Source: Acidobacteriota bacterium
Lineage (GTDB): Bacteria > Actinomycetota > Actinomycetes > Actinomycetales > Micrococcaceae
Reading direction: 5' to 3'
NCBI GenBank assembly: GCA_019352125.1
Contig: JABBNV010000003.1
Coordinates: 1 to 9,316 of the forward strand
DNA: 9,316 bases
Shown here: piece by piece, positions 1 to 6,146 of the stretch
Position numbering within the stretch: position 1 is the first letter of the stretch
Layout: each line of letters begins with the position of its first letter
Made by a program: the position numbers and the translations under genes
The notes under the pieces: model-generated
The model's input: the letters and a program-made list of their open reading frames with translations, nothing else
What the model was told of the DNA's origin: nothing
The model's database searches: none

Positions 1-370
1 CTTCGGCCGGGTCATTGCCCAGCCTCACAATCTGGTTGTCAGCATCCACGTGCACCACGGTTGGCACATAGGAGCGAGCCTCGGCGTCGCTCATGGCTGC
101 GTAGGTAATCAGAATTACCAAGTCACCCTCGTGCACCAAATGCGCCGCCGGGCCATTGATGCCCAGTACTCCGGAACCACGCTCACCGGCAATGGTGTAC
201 GTTTCCAGCCGTGCACCGTTGGTGACGTCCACAATGGAGACCAGCTCGCCGGGAAGAATGTCCGCAGCATCCAGTAGATCCATGTCCACAGTGACAGAAC
301 CGACGTAATGCAGGTCCGCGTGGGTAACCGTGGCGCGGTGGATTTTGGACTTAAACATGGTTCTGTTCAT
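1..370 (-). CDS. panD: Aspartate 1-decarboxylase (PanD) proenzyme, 3' end outside the window
   Basis: PanD converts L-aspartate to beta-alanine for pantothenate/CoA synthesis in the cytoplasm. It is a pyruvoyl enzyme that cleaves itself between Gly24 and Ser25. The visible 123 codons read MNRTMFKSKIHRATVTHADL and onward, with the HYVGS self-cleavage site placing Gly24-Ser25 exactly as in the E. coli enzyme. Lys9, Arg54, Thr57 and Tyr58 (family active-site positions) are all present, and the TNG and ERGSG motifs follow. That numbering supports the ATG at 370 over the second ATG at codon 5. Actinobacterial PanD is usually about 135-140 aa, so only the C-terminal tail is missing. The start lies 12 nt behind the stop of the upstream LysR gene and I see no clear Shine-Dalgarno sequence, so it is probably co-transcribed and perhaps translationally coupled. 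The gene shows no sign of damage. Confidence 0.96.
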   Translation of the reverse strand, partial: MNRTMFKSKIHRATVTHADLHYVGSVTVDMDLLDAADILPGELVSIVDVTNGARLETYTIAGERGSGVLGINGPAAHLVHEGDLVILITYAAMSDAEARSYVPTVVHVDADNQIVRLGNDPAE

Positions 371-382
371 AACGCAGCCAGT

Positions 383-1246
383 CTATCGCGGGCGAGCCGC
401 GGGTGTGAGGCGTCGGCCCATGATCGCCTTGGTCAGGGCGCTCACCACTTCCGTGTTGGCCAGCGGGTTGGCAATCAGGGTGAAATCCACCCTGCCCACC
501 GGGGGAAGCTTAAAGCGATCAGTGATGACCTTGAGATCTTCGGGCACCAGGGTGGATGGCATGACGGCCACACCCAGCCCAGCTCGAACAGCAGCCAGGA
601 CGCCGCTAATTTGCCGGGTACTGCACGTAATCCGCCAGGTGCGGCCGGCGGCGGACAGGGCATCGATGGCCAACGTCCGGCTGAGGCTGGGCGCCGGGTA
701 ACAGATCAGCGGTACCGCCTCATCTGAATCCAGCGTGGTCTGCTCCAGGCCTACCCAGGAAAATGAATCCTCGGTGACCACGTCCCCTTCCTTGGTTCCT
801 TCCACCCATTTAACAAACACCAGATCCAGCTTTCCGCTCTTCAACGCTCGGTAAAGCTGATCGCTTTGACCCACCGTGAGTTCCAGGTTGATCTGCGGGT
901 AGAGCTGACGGAACTCACGCAGAATTCTGGGTAGACCGGTAATGGCCAGGTCATCCGCAGTTCCAAAACGTAGGCGGCCACGCATCGCAGCGCCGGAAAA
1001 GTACCGCTGTGCGGCTGCATGAGCGGCCAAAATGGTGCGGGCGAAGCCGGCCATGGCGTCCCCGTTGTCCGTGAGCCGCACTTCGTGCGTGTCTCGGTGC
1101 ACCAGATGCCGGCCCGCCGAGGTCTCAAGTTTGCGAACGTGTTGGCTCACCGTGGGCTGGCTGAGGCCCAGTCTCTGGGCAGCTCCGGTAAAACTTTGTG
1201 TTTCCGCAACCGCCAGAAAGCTGCGCAATTGCTCCGGTTCAAACAT
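383..1246 (-). CDS. LysR-family transcriptional regulator, LrhA/HexA-like
   Basis: This is a 287-aa DNA-binding regulator, the usual length for LysR proteins. An N-terminal winged helix-turn-helix (about residues 5-62) has the recognition region FTGAAQRLGLSQPTVSQHVR (19-38). A linker helix (about 63-90) leads into a periplasmic-binding-protein-like effector domain (about 91-280). The effector domain has features I associate with the LrhA/HexA/PecT branch: an FGTADDLA start, ALKSGKLDLVFV, an AAVRAGLGVAVMP stretch, and a KLPPVGRVDFTL end. The open frame extends 100 codons further upstream, but the ATG at 1246 has an excellent AAGGAG five nt before it and starts the HTH at the normal distance, so I choose it. 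The gene is divergent from an MFS transporter across a spacer with a LysR-type palindrome, which suggests it regulates that transporter and itself. panD follows 12 nt downstream. The effector ligand cannot be read from the sequence. Confidence 0.93.
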   Translation of the reverse strand: MFEPEQLRSFLAVAETQSFTGAAQRLGLSQPTVSQHVRKLETSAGRHLVHRDTHEVRLTDNGDAMAGFARTILAAHAAAQRYFSGAAMRGRLRFGTADDLAITGLPRILREFRQLYPQINLELTVGQSDQLYRALKSGKLDLVFVKWVEGTKEGDVVTEDSFSWVGLEQTTLDSDEAVPLICYPAPSLSRTLAIDALSAAGRTWRITCSTRQISGVLAAVRAGLGVAVMPSTLVPEDLKVITDRFKLPPVGRVDFTLIANPLANTEVVSALTKAIMGRRLTPAARPR

Positions 1247-1251
1247 GAGCA

Positions 1252-1257
1252 CTCCTT
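1252..1257 (-). promoter_or_regulatory. Ribosome binding site fixing the LysR start
   Basis: AAGGAG on the minus strand lies 5 nt before the ATG at 1246. It decides between this start and the much longer open frame that runs up to about 1546 across the intergenic region. Confidence 0.85.
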
Positions 1258-1315
1258 CTCGGCTGAACCCATGCGGGACTGTGGTGCCGCATGATGACGT
1301 GTGTTCGCCAGGCAC

Positions 1316-1336
1316 GGCATTACGTTTTGTAATGCC
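1316..1336. promoter_or_regulatory. Perfect 8+8 bp palindrome with LysR box (T-N11-A), probable operator
   Basis: GGCATTAC (1316-1323), spacer GTTTT (1324-1328), GTAATGCC (1329-1336). The arms are perfectly complementary, and the inner T1320...A1332 gives the classical T-N11-A spacing of LysR-family sites. The site sits between the divergent LysR and MFS genes, about 70 nt from the regulator's ATG and 85 nt from the transporter's TTG. On the plus strand a weak promoter candidate for the transporter, TTGTAA (1327-1332), 18-nt spacer, TACTCT (1351-1356), overlaps the right arm, so binding there could directly affect transcription. The palindrome is seen directly; assigning it to this regulator is inference. 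Confidence 0.7.
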
Positions 1337-1337
1337 A

Positions 1338-1343
1338 GTTATA
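1338..1343 (-). promoter_or_regulatory. Candidate -10 element of the LysR gene promoter
   Basis: TATAAC on the minus strand is the best -10-like hexamer in the spacer and lies directly upstream of the palindrome relative to the regulator. Transcription would start inside the palindrome, which fits autorepression. No convincing -35 is visible about 17 nt upstream, so this call is tentative. Confidence 0.4.
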
Positions 1344-1421
1344 GCCACCATACTCTTCTGAAATGACCTTGGCGCCTCTAGGCTTAACGGCATCCCCTCC
1401 GCTTCAAACTCAGGATGACTC

Positions 1422-2756
1422 TTGGCTTCCCCCGCCGTATCTTCCCCTGCCTCTACAACAACCGCCCCTCCGATGACCGCCCCACTGGCTCTGGTTTCCG
1501 AACGCCTGCCCTGGCGCCACACCTTCATTTCCCTCAAAGTTCGCAATTTCCGGCTCTTTGCTACTGCGCACTTTCTGGCGGTGGTGGCGGTCTGGATGCA
1601 GCGGATTGCTCAGGACTGGCTGGTACTGCAGGTCTCCGGCAGCGTGACCGCCGTGGGAATCACCGTGGCTCTCCAATTCATGCCCTCACTGGTGCTGGGG
1701 CCTTGGGGTGGCGTGCTGGCGGATAGATCCTCCAAGCGGGCCATTCTGATCGCCACGCAGTCCGCTGCTGGTCTGTTGGCCGTGGTGCTGGCCGTACTTT
1801 CGCTGGGTGGTCACATTGCCGTCTGGCACATCTATGCGGTGGCCCTGGCTCTGGGCCTGGTGACCGTAGTGGATCAGCCTGCCCGGCAGGTCTTTGTCAA
1901 CGAGATGGTTGGCCCGCTCTACCTGCGTAATGCCCTGAGCGTCATCTCTACGTTGTTCCAGCTGGGAGGCTTGGCTGGCCCGGCACTGGGCGGGGCCTTA
2001 CTCACGCTGGTAGGGGCGGGATGGTCCTTTGCCGCCAACGCTGTGGCCTGTTGTTTTACTGTCACTATGTTGTGCTTGATGCGCACCAGTGAACTCACTA
2101 CCACCGTGCCCGCGCCGCGAACCAAGGGAATGGTTCGCCAAGGCTTCCGCTACGCCATGGCGAAACCGACCATAGTGTGGTCCTGGTCCATCGGCATTTT
2201 CGTGGCCGTCTTTGCACTCAGCCTTCCCGTATTGCTCGCGGCCTTCGCCAACAATGTGTTCCACACGGGAGCTGGCGGCTACGGGCTGTTGAACACCCTG
2301 GTGGCAGTGGGTGCGTTGGCGGGCGCTGTGGCGTCCACGCGGCGCCGTAGTTTGCGGTTGCGCGGCGTGGTTCTCAATGCGGGTGCCTATGGTCTGGTGC
2401 TGGCGGCTAGCGCCTTTGCCCCCAGCCCCGCCATTTTTGGCGCCGCTATGGTGGTGGCTGGGTACTTCACGCTGAGCTTTTTGACCAGTAGTAACCAGCT
2501 GGTTCAGCTATCCACCAACACCGCAGTGCGGGGACGCGTCATGAGCGTCAACTTCATGGTGGTGGTGGGTGCCCAGGCGCTGGGCGGGCCACTGGCCGGC
2601 TGGCTGGCCCAGGAATTCGGGCCGCAGCGTGCCATCTTTATCTGTGGAATTGTGCCAGCAATGGCAGCGGCAGTAATCGGCCTGCTCCTGGCTCGGCGCG
2701 TGGCCCCCACCGCACTGCGGAGAGGCCCACGCGTCCGTCACCAGGCGAGGTTCTAG
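1422..2756 (+). CDS. MFS transporter, EntS/MFS_3-like (DHA3-type) exporter
   Basis: A 444-aa integral membrane protein with about 12 hydrophobic segments, typical of proton-driven major facilitator exporters. Motif A is present in the loop after helix 2 (G97-x-L-x-D101-R102-x-x-K105-R106). MQRIAQDWLV (59-68) and DQPARQ (151-156) are typical of the EntS/MFS_3 branch. The first 20 residues are a polar Ala/Ser/Thr/Pro-rich tail. The TTG at 1422 is chosen because AGGA lies 6 nt upstream and an in-frame TGA (1416-1418) blocks any earlier start. The ATG at 1473 (codon 18) has no Shine-Dalgarno but cannot be excluded. It is divergent from the LysR gene with a palindromic operator between, and ends convergently with the carboxyethylornithine-synthase-like gene, sharing the CTAG at 2753-2756. 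The substrate is unknown; relatives export siderophores, macrolides or other small molecules. Confidence 0.9.
   Translation: MASPAVSSPASTTTAPPMTAPLALVSERLPWRHTFISLKVRNFRLFATAHFLAVVAVWMQRIAQDWLVLQVSGSVTAVGITVALQFMPSLVLGPWGGVLADRSSKRAILIATQSAAGLLAVVLAVLSLGGHIAVWHIYAVALALGLVTVVDQPARQVFVNEMVGPLYLRNALSVISTLFQLGGLAGPALGGALLTLVGAGWSFAANAVACCFTVTMLCLMRTSELTTTVPAPRTKGMVRQGFRYAMAKPTIVWSWSIGIFVAVFALSLPVLLAAFANNVFHTGAGGYGLLNTLVAVGALAGAVASTRRRSLRLRGVVLNAGAYGLVLAASAFAPSPAIFGAAMVVAGYFTLSFLTSSNQLVQLSTNTAVRGRVMSVNFMVVVGAQALGGPLAGWLAQEFGPQRAIFICGIVPAMAAAVIGLLLARRVAPTALRRGPRVRHQARF
2753..2756. other. Shared palindromic stop (CTAG) of two convergent genes
   Basis: The plus-strand MFS gene stops at TAG 2754-2756, and the minus-strand imino acid dehydrogenase stops at TAG read from 2755-2753. 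The two coding regions overlap by 4 nt with no intergenic terminator between them. Confidence 0.97.
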
Positions 2757-3907
2757 CTGGTTTTTGCCAAGTGCGGGTAATCCGCGCTGCGCTGCTGGAA
2801 TTCCAGAATTGCAGGGTTCACTATGACGCCGTCGCGAATTTCAATGGCGCGGGCAATAGTTTCATTCTGGTCCCAGGCATCGGGACCGCTCAGCACCGTT
2901 TCCACAAAGGGCAACAATGCCTCACTGATTTCCCAACTCGCGGAATTCCACAGGTAAGACGGGGTATGGTCCACGCCGTAATACATCACGTGGTTGCCCA
3001 CCTCAAACGTGGGTTCCTTGAAGGTAGTGGGGCGGGCCCAACTGAAACCCATCCCCTCATCGCAGGAGACGTCCACAATCTGGCTGCCCGGCTGAAAATC
3101 AGACAGGTCTGCATCACGTAGATATACCAGTGGATTGTTCGGGTCCTGCAACGTGCAATTGACCACAATGTCGTGTTCGGCCAAATAGGGTGCCAGCGGA
3201 ACGCGCCCCCGCTCCGTGATGACGGTGGAGAGGTACGGGGCAACGTCGTCGTGATCAAACTGAACAATATGCACCGAATGAATGGGTGAACCCACGGCGG
3301 CAACGCCGCGGTTGGTCAACACCTTCACATCATGCACGCCGTGGGCGTTCAGTGCGGTCACGGCTCCGCGGGCGGTGGCTCCAAAGCCAATCACGATGGC
3401 GGAGAGCCGGCGGCCGTAGTCACCCGTGGAACCGGCCAACTGCAGCGAATGCAGCACGGAGCAGTAGCCAGCAAGCTCATTGTTCTTGTGGAACACGTGC
3501 AGCCCGAAACCGCCGTCGCTGGCCCAGTGGTTCATGGCCTCAAAGGCAATCAGGGTGAGCTTCTTGTCGATGGCCAACTGCGTGATGGCCCGGTCCTGGA
3601 CGCAGTGCGGCCAGCCCCAGAGCGTCTGACCGTGGCGCAATTGCTCCAGGTCACTGACCTGCGGCTTCGGCAGCAACACCACATCCGCTGCGGCAATAAC
3701 CTCGGCGCGGGGGAGTAGCTGTGACACCAACGGGGCCAAGGTTGCGTCGTCGATCCCGAACGGGTGGCCGTAGCCTTGCTCCAAGATCATGCTGGAGCGA
3801 AATTCCGCGTCGATGCGGTCTAGATGAAGCGGATGTATGGGCAAGCGTCGCTCGTCTGGTTTGGCCGACGTGGCCACGACGCCCAGAGTCCTTCTGCTGG
3901 AGGTCAC
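2753..3907 (-). CDS. ceo: N5-(carboxyethyl)ornithine synthase-like imino acid dehydrogenase
   Basis: A 384-aa cytoplasmic oxidoreductase of the alanine dehydrogenase/transhydrogenase fold. The best match I recognise is the lactococcal N5-(L-1-carboxyethyl)-L-ornithine synthase, which joins pyruvate to the side-chain amino group of ornithine (or lysine) with NADPH. The N-terminal half has the KPDERR substrate-site motif (16-21), GYG (45-47), WGWPHCVQDR (97-106) and EAMNHW (123-128). A Rossmann motif GFGATARG (174-181) binds the cofactor. The C-terminal part has VDVSCDEG (278-285), then PTTF and GVDHTPSYLW (311-320), closely like the lactococcal YVVDHTPALF segment. It is some 70 aa longer than my recollection of the lactococcal enzyme (about 313 aa), mainly from inserts around 130-165 and 205-240 and a C-terminal extension. 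The GTG at 3907 overlaps the stop of the preceding 43-aa gene (GTGA), which favours this start. Saccharopine or alanine dehydrogenase activity is the alternative reading; the fold is certain, the substrates are not. Confidence 0.85.
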   Translation of the reverse strand: MTSSRRTLGVVATSAKPDERRLPIHPLHLDRIDAEFRSSMILEQGYGHPFGIDDATLAPLVSQLLPRAEVIAAADVVLLPKPQVSDLEQLRHGQTLWGWPHCVQDRAITQLAIDKKLTLIAFEAMNHWASDGGFGLHVFHKNNELAGYCSVLHSLQLAGSTGDYGRRLSAIVIGFGATARGAVTALNAHGVHDVKVLTNRGVAAVGSPIHSVHIVQFDHDDVAPYLSTVITERGRVPLAPYLAEHDIVVNCTLQDPNNPLVYLRDADLSDFQPGSQIVDVSCDEGMGFSWARPTTFKEPTFEVGNHVMYYGVDHTPSYLWNSASWEISEALLPFVETVLSGPDAWDQNETIARAIEIRDGVIVNPAILEFQQRSADYPHLAKTS

Positions 3908-4035
3908 TTCTTCTTTGTCGCTGCCAATTTCTCCATCGAGCTGGCGTTAGCTTCAGCCGCTTTCTTGTCCGCGCGTTTTTCCTTGATGGATTTCGCGGCA
4001 ACTTTATTTGCGTGGTGCGGGGACTTGTCAGGCAT
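3904..4035 (-). CDS. 43-aa lysine/alanine-rich basic protein of unknown function
   Basis: ATG at 4035 to TGA at 3904-3906 gives 43 aa: it begins MPDKSPHHANKVAAKS, continues through a charged helix-like stretch (IKEKRADKKAAEA, 17-29), and ends ATKKK. About 12 of 43 residues are lysine or arginine and 10-11 are alanine; there is no cysteine, no aromatic residue and no membrane segment, so it should be a soluble, highly basic, probably helical or disordered peptide. AGGGAG lies 5 nt before the ATG, and the TGA overlaps the GTG of the downstream dehydrogenase (GTGA), so the pair is almost surely one translationally coupled operon. I recall similar short MPDKSP-type proteins in actinobacteria, but not a function. 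Nucleic-acid binding is a guess from charge only. It is short enough to be missed by automatic annotation. Confidence 0.82.
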   Translation of the reverse strand: MPDKSPHHANKVAAKSIKEKRADKKAAEANASSMEKLAATKKK

Positions 4036-4040
4036 GGTGA

Positions 4041-4046
4041 CTCCCT
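4041..4046 (-). promoter_or_regulatory. Strong ribosome binding site of the 43-aa gene
   Basis: AGGGAG on the minus strand lies 5 nt before the ATG at 4035. It is the best evidence that the short reading frame is translated. The downstream dehydrogenase has only a weak AAGAAG before its GTG and probably depends on this site through coupling. Confidence 0.8.
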
Positions 4047-4132
4047 AAGTGGAACCGAGTGGCTCCTTGGTGCTGACCTTACACCTAATACATCGGGGGA
4101 GAGTGGGCCGGGTAGAAATACACCAGAGCAGG

Positions 4133-4147
4133 AAAATCCGTGACGGA
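4133..4147 (-). terminator. Short hairpin plus T-run behind tRNA-Gly, possible terminator
   Basis: On the minus strand, 6 nt past the tRNA 3' end, TCCG-TCA-CGGA is followed at once by TTTT. The stem is only 4 bp, so it is weak, but its position fits termination of the tRNA transcript before the 43-aa gene. I see no strong promoter in the remaining spacer (4036-4132), so read-through from the tRNA into the operon is also possible. Confidence 0.35.
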
Positions 4148-4153
4148 ATGAGA

Positions 4154-4223
4154 GCGGGCGACGGGAATCGGACCCGCGTATCAAGCTTGGGAAGCTAGCG
4201 CTCTACCATTGAGCTACGCCCGC
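4154..4223 (-). tRNA. tRNA-Gly (anticodon CCC)
   Basis: A full 70-nt cloverleaf on the minus strand. The acceptor stem is GCGGGCG/CGCCCGC (7 bp), the D arm is GCTC-AATGGTA-GAGC, the anticodon loop is TTCCCAA giving CCC, which reads GGG codons, the variable loop ATAC has 4 nt, and the T arm is GCGGG-TCCGATT-CCCGT. Overall it closely resembles bacterial tRNA-Gly(CCC). CCA is not encoded; the next bases are TCT. Two positions are unusual: the anticodon stem CTAGC/GCTTG has a U28-U42 mismatch, and the T loop has C at position 55, where nearly all elongator tRNAs carry the U that becomes pseudouridine. The other stems are intact, so I still call a functional gene. Confidence 0.95.
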
Positions 4224-4394
4224 ATTGGAGTGCCGATAGCGCCCTATGGGGAACGCTAAGGAAAACATCCAGCAGTAAGTCTAGCCGATCTCCGGGACTC
4301 AACTGGACCACCGTTTGTTGGTGTCCGCATCATCTCCGGACGGCGTTGCGGCGTCGGCCAGCGGGCGCCGGTGGTGGCTAGTTAGGATTGGCCC
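4224..4394. other. 171-nt divergent spacer between tRNA-Gly and the membrane protein gene
   Basis: It must hold the tRNA promoter (minus strand) and that of the plus-strand membrane protein gene. On the minus strand TTGAGT and, 17 nt on, CTTACT, with an overlapping TAGACT, are weak promoter-like hexamers about 60 nt upstream of the tRNA. I see no hairpin terminator, repeat or small gene. Confidence 0.4.
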
Positions 4395-4931
4395 ATGAAA
4401 CCACTGCACTTTTTTGGCCTGGACATTGACCGTTTGGCTGGCGGACGCCACGGCCACTACGTTATTGACCACCCCATGCTGGAGCACCCGCGCACCAGGC
4501 GGGCCTTCCGCGCAGTGCAGTGGATTTTGGCCGCGGAAGTCGTGGTGGGGCTTGCCGCCGTCGTGACTGCGCTGGTGCTGTCCGAACAGGGCGAGAACGT
4601 GAACTTTGCCGTGTGGTTCCGCGGCGTGGTGGTGCTGATGATGACGTTGACGCTGTTCTTTTTCGCATGGCGCGCCCAGGGTGGTTACTACTGGGGGTAC
4701 CAGCGGCTGCGGCTCTTTAGCCAAATCTTCCCGGTGATTACCTTAGTGGTGGCCACCATCCCCGGGCTGTACCCGTACTGGATGGTGATTGAGCAGATTG
4801 TGTTTGCTGTGCTCATGATCGGTGTTGCGGACTTCCTCACTAGTGATCACATGCGGGACGCGTTTCCCAGCCCTAAGCGCAAGGCGGAACTGGCGGCGCG
4901 TGGCCAGACGCCGCCGTCGTCAACTCCGTAG
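4395..4931 (+). CDS. Four-helix membrane protein of unknown function
   Basis: 178 aa, ATG start with AGGA 7 nt upstream. The N-terminal 40 residues are polar and His/Arg-rich (GGRHGHYVIDHP, 16-27). Four hydrophobic segments follow at about 41-63, 72-92, 110-124 and 128-147, with the aromatic, arginine-containing loop AWRAQGGYYWGYQRLR (91-106) between the second and third. The tail (150-178) is charged and then Pro/Ser/Thr-rich. There is no signal peptide, and by the positive-inside rule both ends are probably cytoplasmic. I do not recognise a named domain or catalytic motif. The gene stands alone between tRNA-Gly and the convergent antiporter gene, 12 nt from the latter's stop. The intact frame, the ribosome binding site and the helix pattern make it a real gene. 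Confidence 0.85.
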   Translation: MKPLHFFGLDIDRLAGGRHGHYVIDHPMLEHPRTRRAFRAVQWILAAEVVVGLAAVVTALVLSEQGENVNFAVWFRGVVVLMMTLTLFFFAWRAQGGYYWGYQRLRLFSQIFPVITLVVATIPGLYPYWMVIEQIVFAVLMIGVADFLTSDHMRDAFPSPKRKAELAARGQTPPSSTP

Positions 4932-4943
4932 CGAGATTCCCGT

Positions 4944-6131
4944 TTAGAGGGATTCCTCTGCTGCCACGGCGGGCTGCCGCATGAAGAATCGTGCTGCTGG
5001 TTCAACGTAGCGGGCGGCGATGGGGCCAAACACCGCCATGAGCAGCACATAGGTGGTGGCCAGGGCAGCAAGTTCCTTGGGCACGGCATTGGCCGCCACT
5101 GCTAGGCCGGCAATAACAATCGAGAACTCACCACGCGCAATGAGGGCCGCCCCCGCGCGTGCCCGGCCCAACTTGCCGATGCCCTGCCGGCGGGCCGCCC
5201 ACCATCCTGTGCCCAGTTTGGTCAGGGCGGTGACAATACCCAGTACGATGGCGATCCCCAGTACCGGGGGGATCGAGGCGGGGTCAGTATTGAGTCCAAA
5301 GACCACGAAAAACATTGCCGCGAAAAGATCGCGGAGCGGTTCCAGTACGCGGGTGGCGTTGTGGGCCGTGGCACCGGATATGGCAATGCCCAACAGGAAC
5401 GCGCCCACGGCCGCGGAAACCTGCATGGCGGAGGCAACTCCCGCCACCAACAGGGCGGCACCCAACAATTTCAACAGGAACGTCTCCCGATCCGGACTGT
5501 CTATCACTGCGGACACCAGGTGACCAAAGCGCAGCGCCACCAACAGCACCACGGTGATGACCACCAGGGCAATCGCCACCGCGGTGAGCCCGCCCATGAA
5601 CGAGACGCCAGCCAGAACAGTGGTGAGAATGGGCAGATACGCCGCCATGGCGAGGTCCTCGATCACCAGGATGGCCAGAATGGTGGGTGTTTCCCTGTTA
5701 CCCAAGCGCCCCAGGTCACCGAGCACTTTGGCAATAATCCCCGAGGAGGAAATGTAGGTAATGCCTGCCATGACCAGTGCGCCTACCACTCCCCAGCCCA
5801 TCAGCAGGGCCACGGCGGCGCCGGGCAGCATGTTCAACACCAGATCCACCACCCCGGCCAGCCACGATTGCCGCAGCCCTGTCACCAGTTCTTTGGCGGT
5901 GTATTCGAGGCCCAGCATCAGCAGCAGCAACACCACGCCAATTTCGGAGGCGATGTGGCCAAAGTGAGTAATGTTTGCCAGCGAGATGAGTCCGCCGTGG
6001 CCAAAGGCCAAGCCGCCCAGGAGATACAGCGGAACGGGGGACATACCGATGATGCCAGCCAAACGGCCTAAAACACCCAGCCCAAAAAAGACAATGCCCA
6101 GCTGGATAAAGGTCAGGGTGGTTTCATCCAT
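4944..6131 (-). CDS. khtU: CPA2-family K+(cation)/H+ antiporter, KhtU-like membrane subunit
   Basis: A 395-aa membrane protein of the monovalent cation:proton antiporter-2 (Kef-type) family with about 12 hydrophobic segments over residues 5-375. Family features are LYLLGGLAFG (35-44), LLLLMLGLEY (68-77), the unwound-helix ISSSGIIAKVL (127-137), Glu158-Asp159 in VIEDL for ion/proton exchange, VGAFLLGIAISG (242-253), and ARGEFSIV (332-339). It lacks the C-terminal RCK_N domain of KefB/KefC and stops soon after the membrane part. That matches KhtU, whose regulatory subunit is a separate protein, encoded here 15 nt upstream (KhtT-like). Its likely role is K+ or NH4+ efflux for pH and osmotic control at the cytoplasmic membrane. 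The Shine-Dalgarno before the ATG at 6131 is poor, which suggests coupling to khtT. It is convergent with the four-helix protein gene. Confidence 0.93.
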   Translation of the reverse strand: MDETTLTFIQLGIVFFGLGVLGRLAGIIGMSPVPLYLLGGLAFGHGGLISLANITHFGHIASEIGVVLLLLMLGLEYTAKELVTGLRQSWLAGVVDLVLNMLPGAAVALLMGWGVVGALVMAGITYISSSGIIAKVLGDLGRLGNRETPTILAILVIEDLAMAAYLPILTTVLAGVSFMGGLTAVAIALVVITVVLLVALRFGHLVSAVIDSPDRETFLLKLLGAALLVAGVASAMQVSAAVGAFLLGIAISGATAHNATRVLEPLRDLFAAMFFVVFGLNTDPASIPPVLGIAIVLGIVTALTKLGTGWWAARRQGIGKLGRARAGAALIARGEFSIVIAGLAVAANAVPKELAALATTYVLLMAVFGPIAARYVEPAARFFMRQPAVAAEESL

Positions 6132-6146
6132 CGGCGTCGCCAGAGA

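Noticed and set aside
1284..1315. GTGCC ... GGCAC inverted repeat near the LysR operator
   Set aside because: The 5-bp arms are separated by a long spacer; expected by chance in GC-rich sequence.
1247..1546. 100-codon N-terminal extension of the LysR reading frame
   Set aside because: The extension covers the divergent promoter region and the start of the MFS gene, has no LysR-like content, and the ATG at 1246 has a perfect ribosome binding site.
1415..1726. ATG-started 103-codon frame at the beginning of the MFS gene
   Set aside because: It ends inside the MFS gene in another frame; the TTG-started frame encodes a complete 12-helix transporter.
3651..4184. 177-codon minus-strand open frame overlapping the dehydrogenase, the 43-aa gene and the tRNA
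   Set aside because: It runs out of frame through a well-supported gene and through tRNA-Gly; arginine-rich shadow composition.
4932..4959. Possible bidirectional terminator between the four-helix protein gene and khtU (AGAGG-GATT-CCTCT)
   Set aside because: The stem is only 5 bp, lies partly in khtU coding sequence and has no T-run on either side, so chance is the simpler explanation.
5361..6071. 236-codon open frame on the plus strand
   Set aside because: It is antisense to khtU; its His/Gln/Gly-rich translation is the typical shadow of a GC-rich membrane protein gene, with no recognisable domain.
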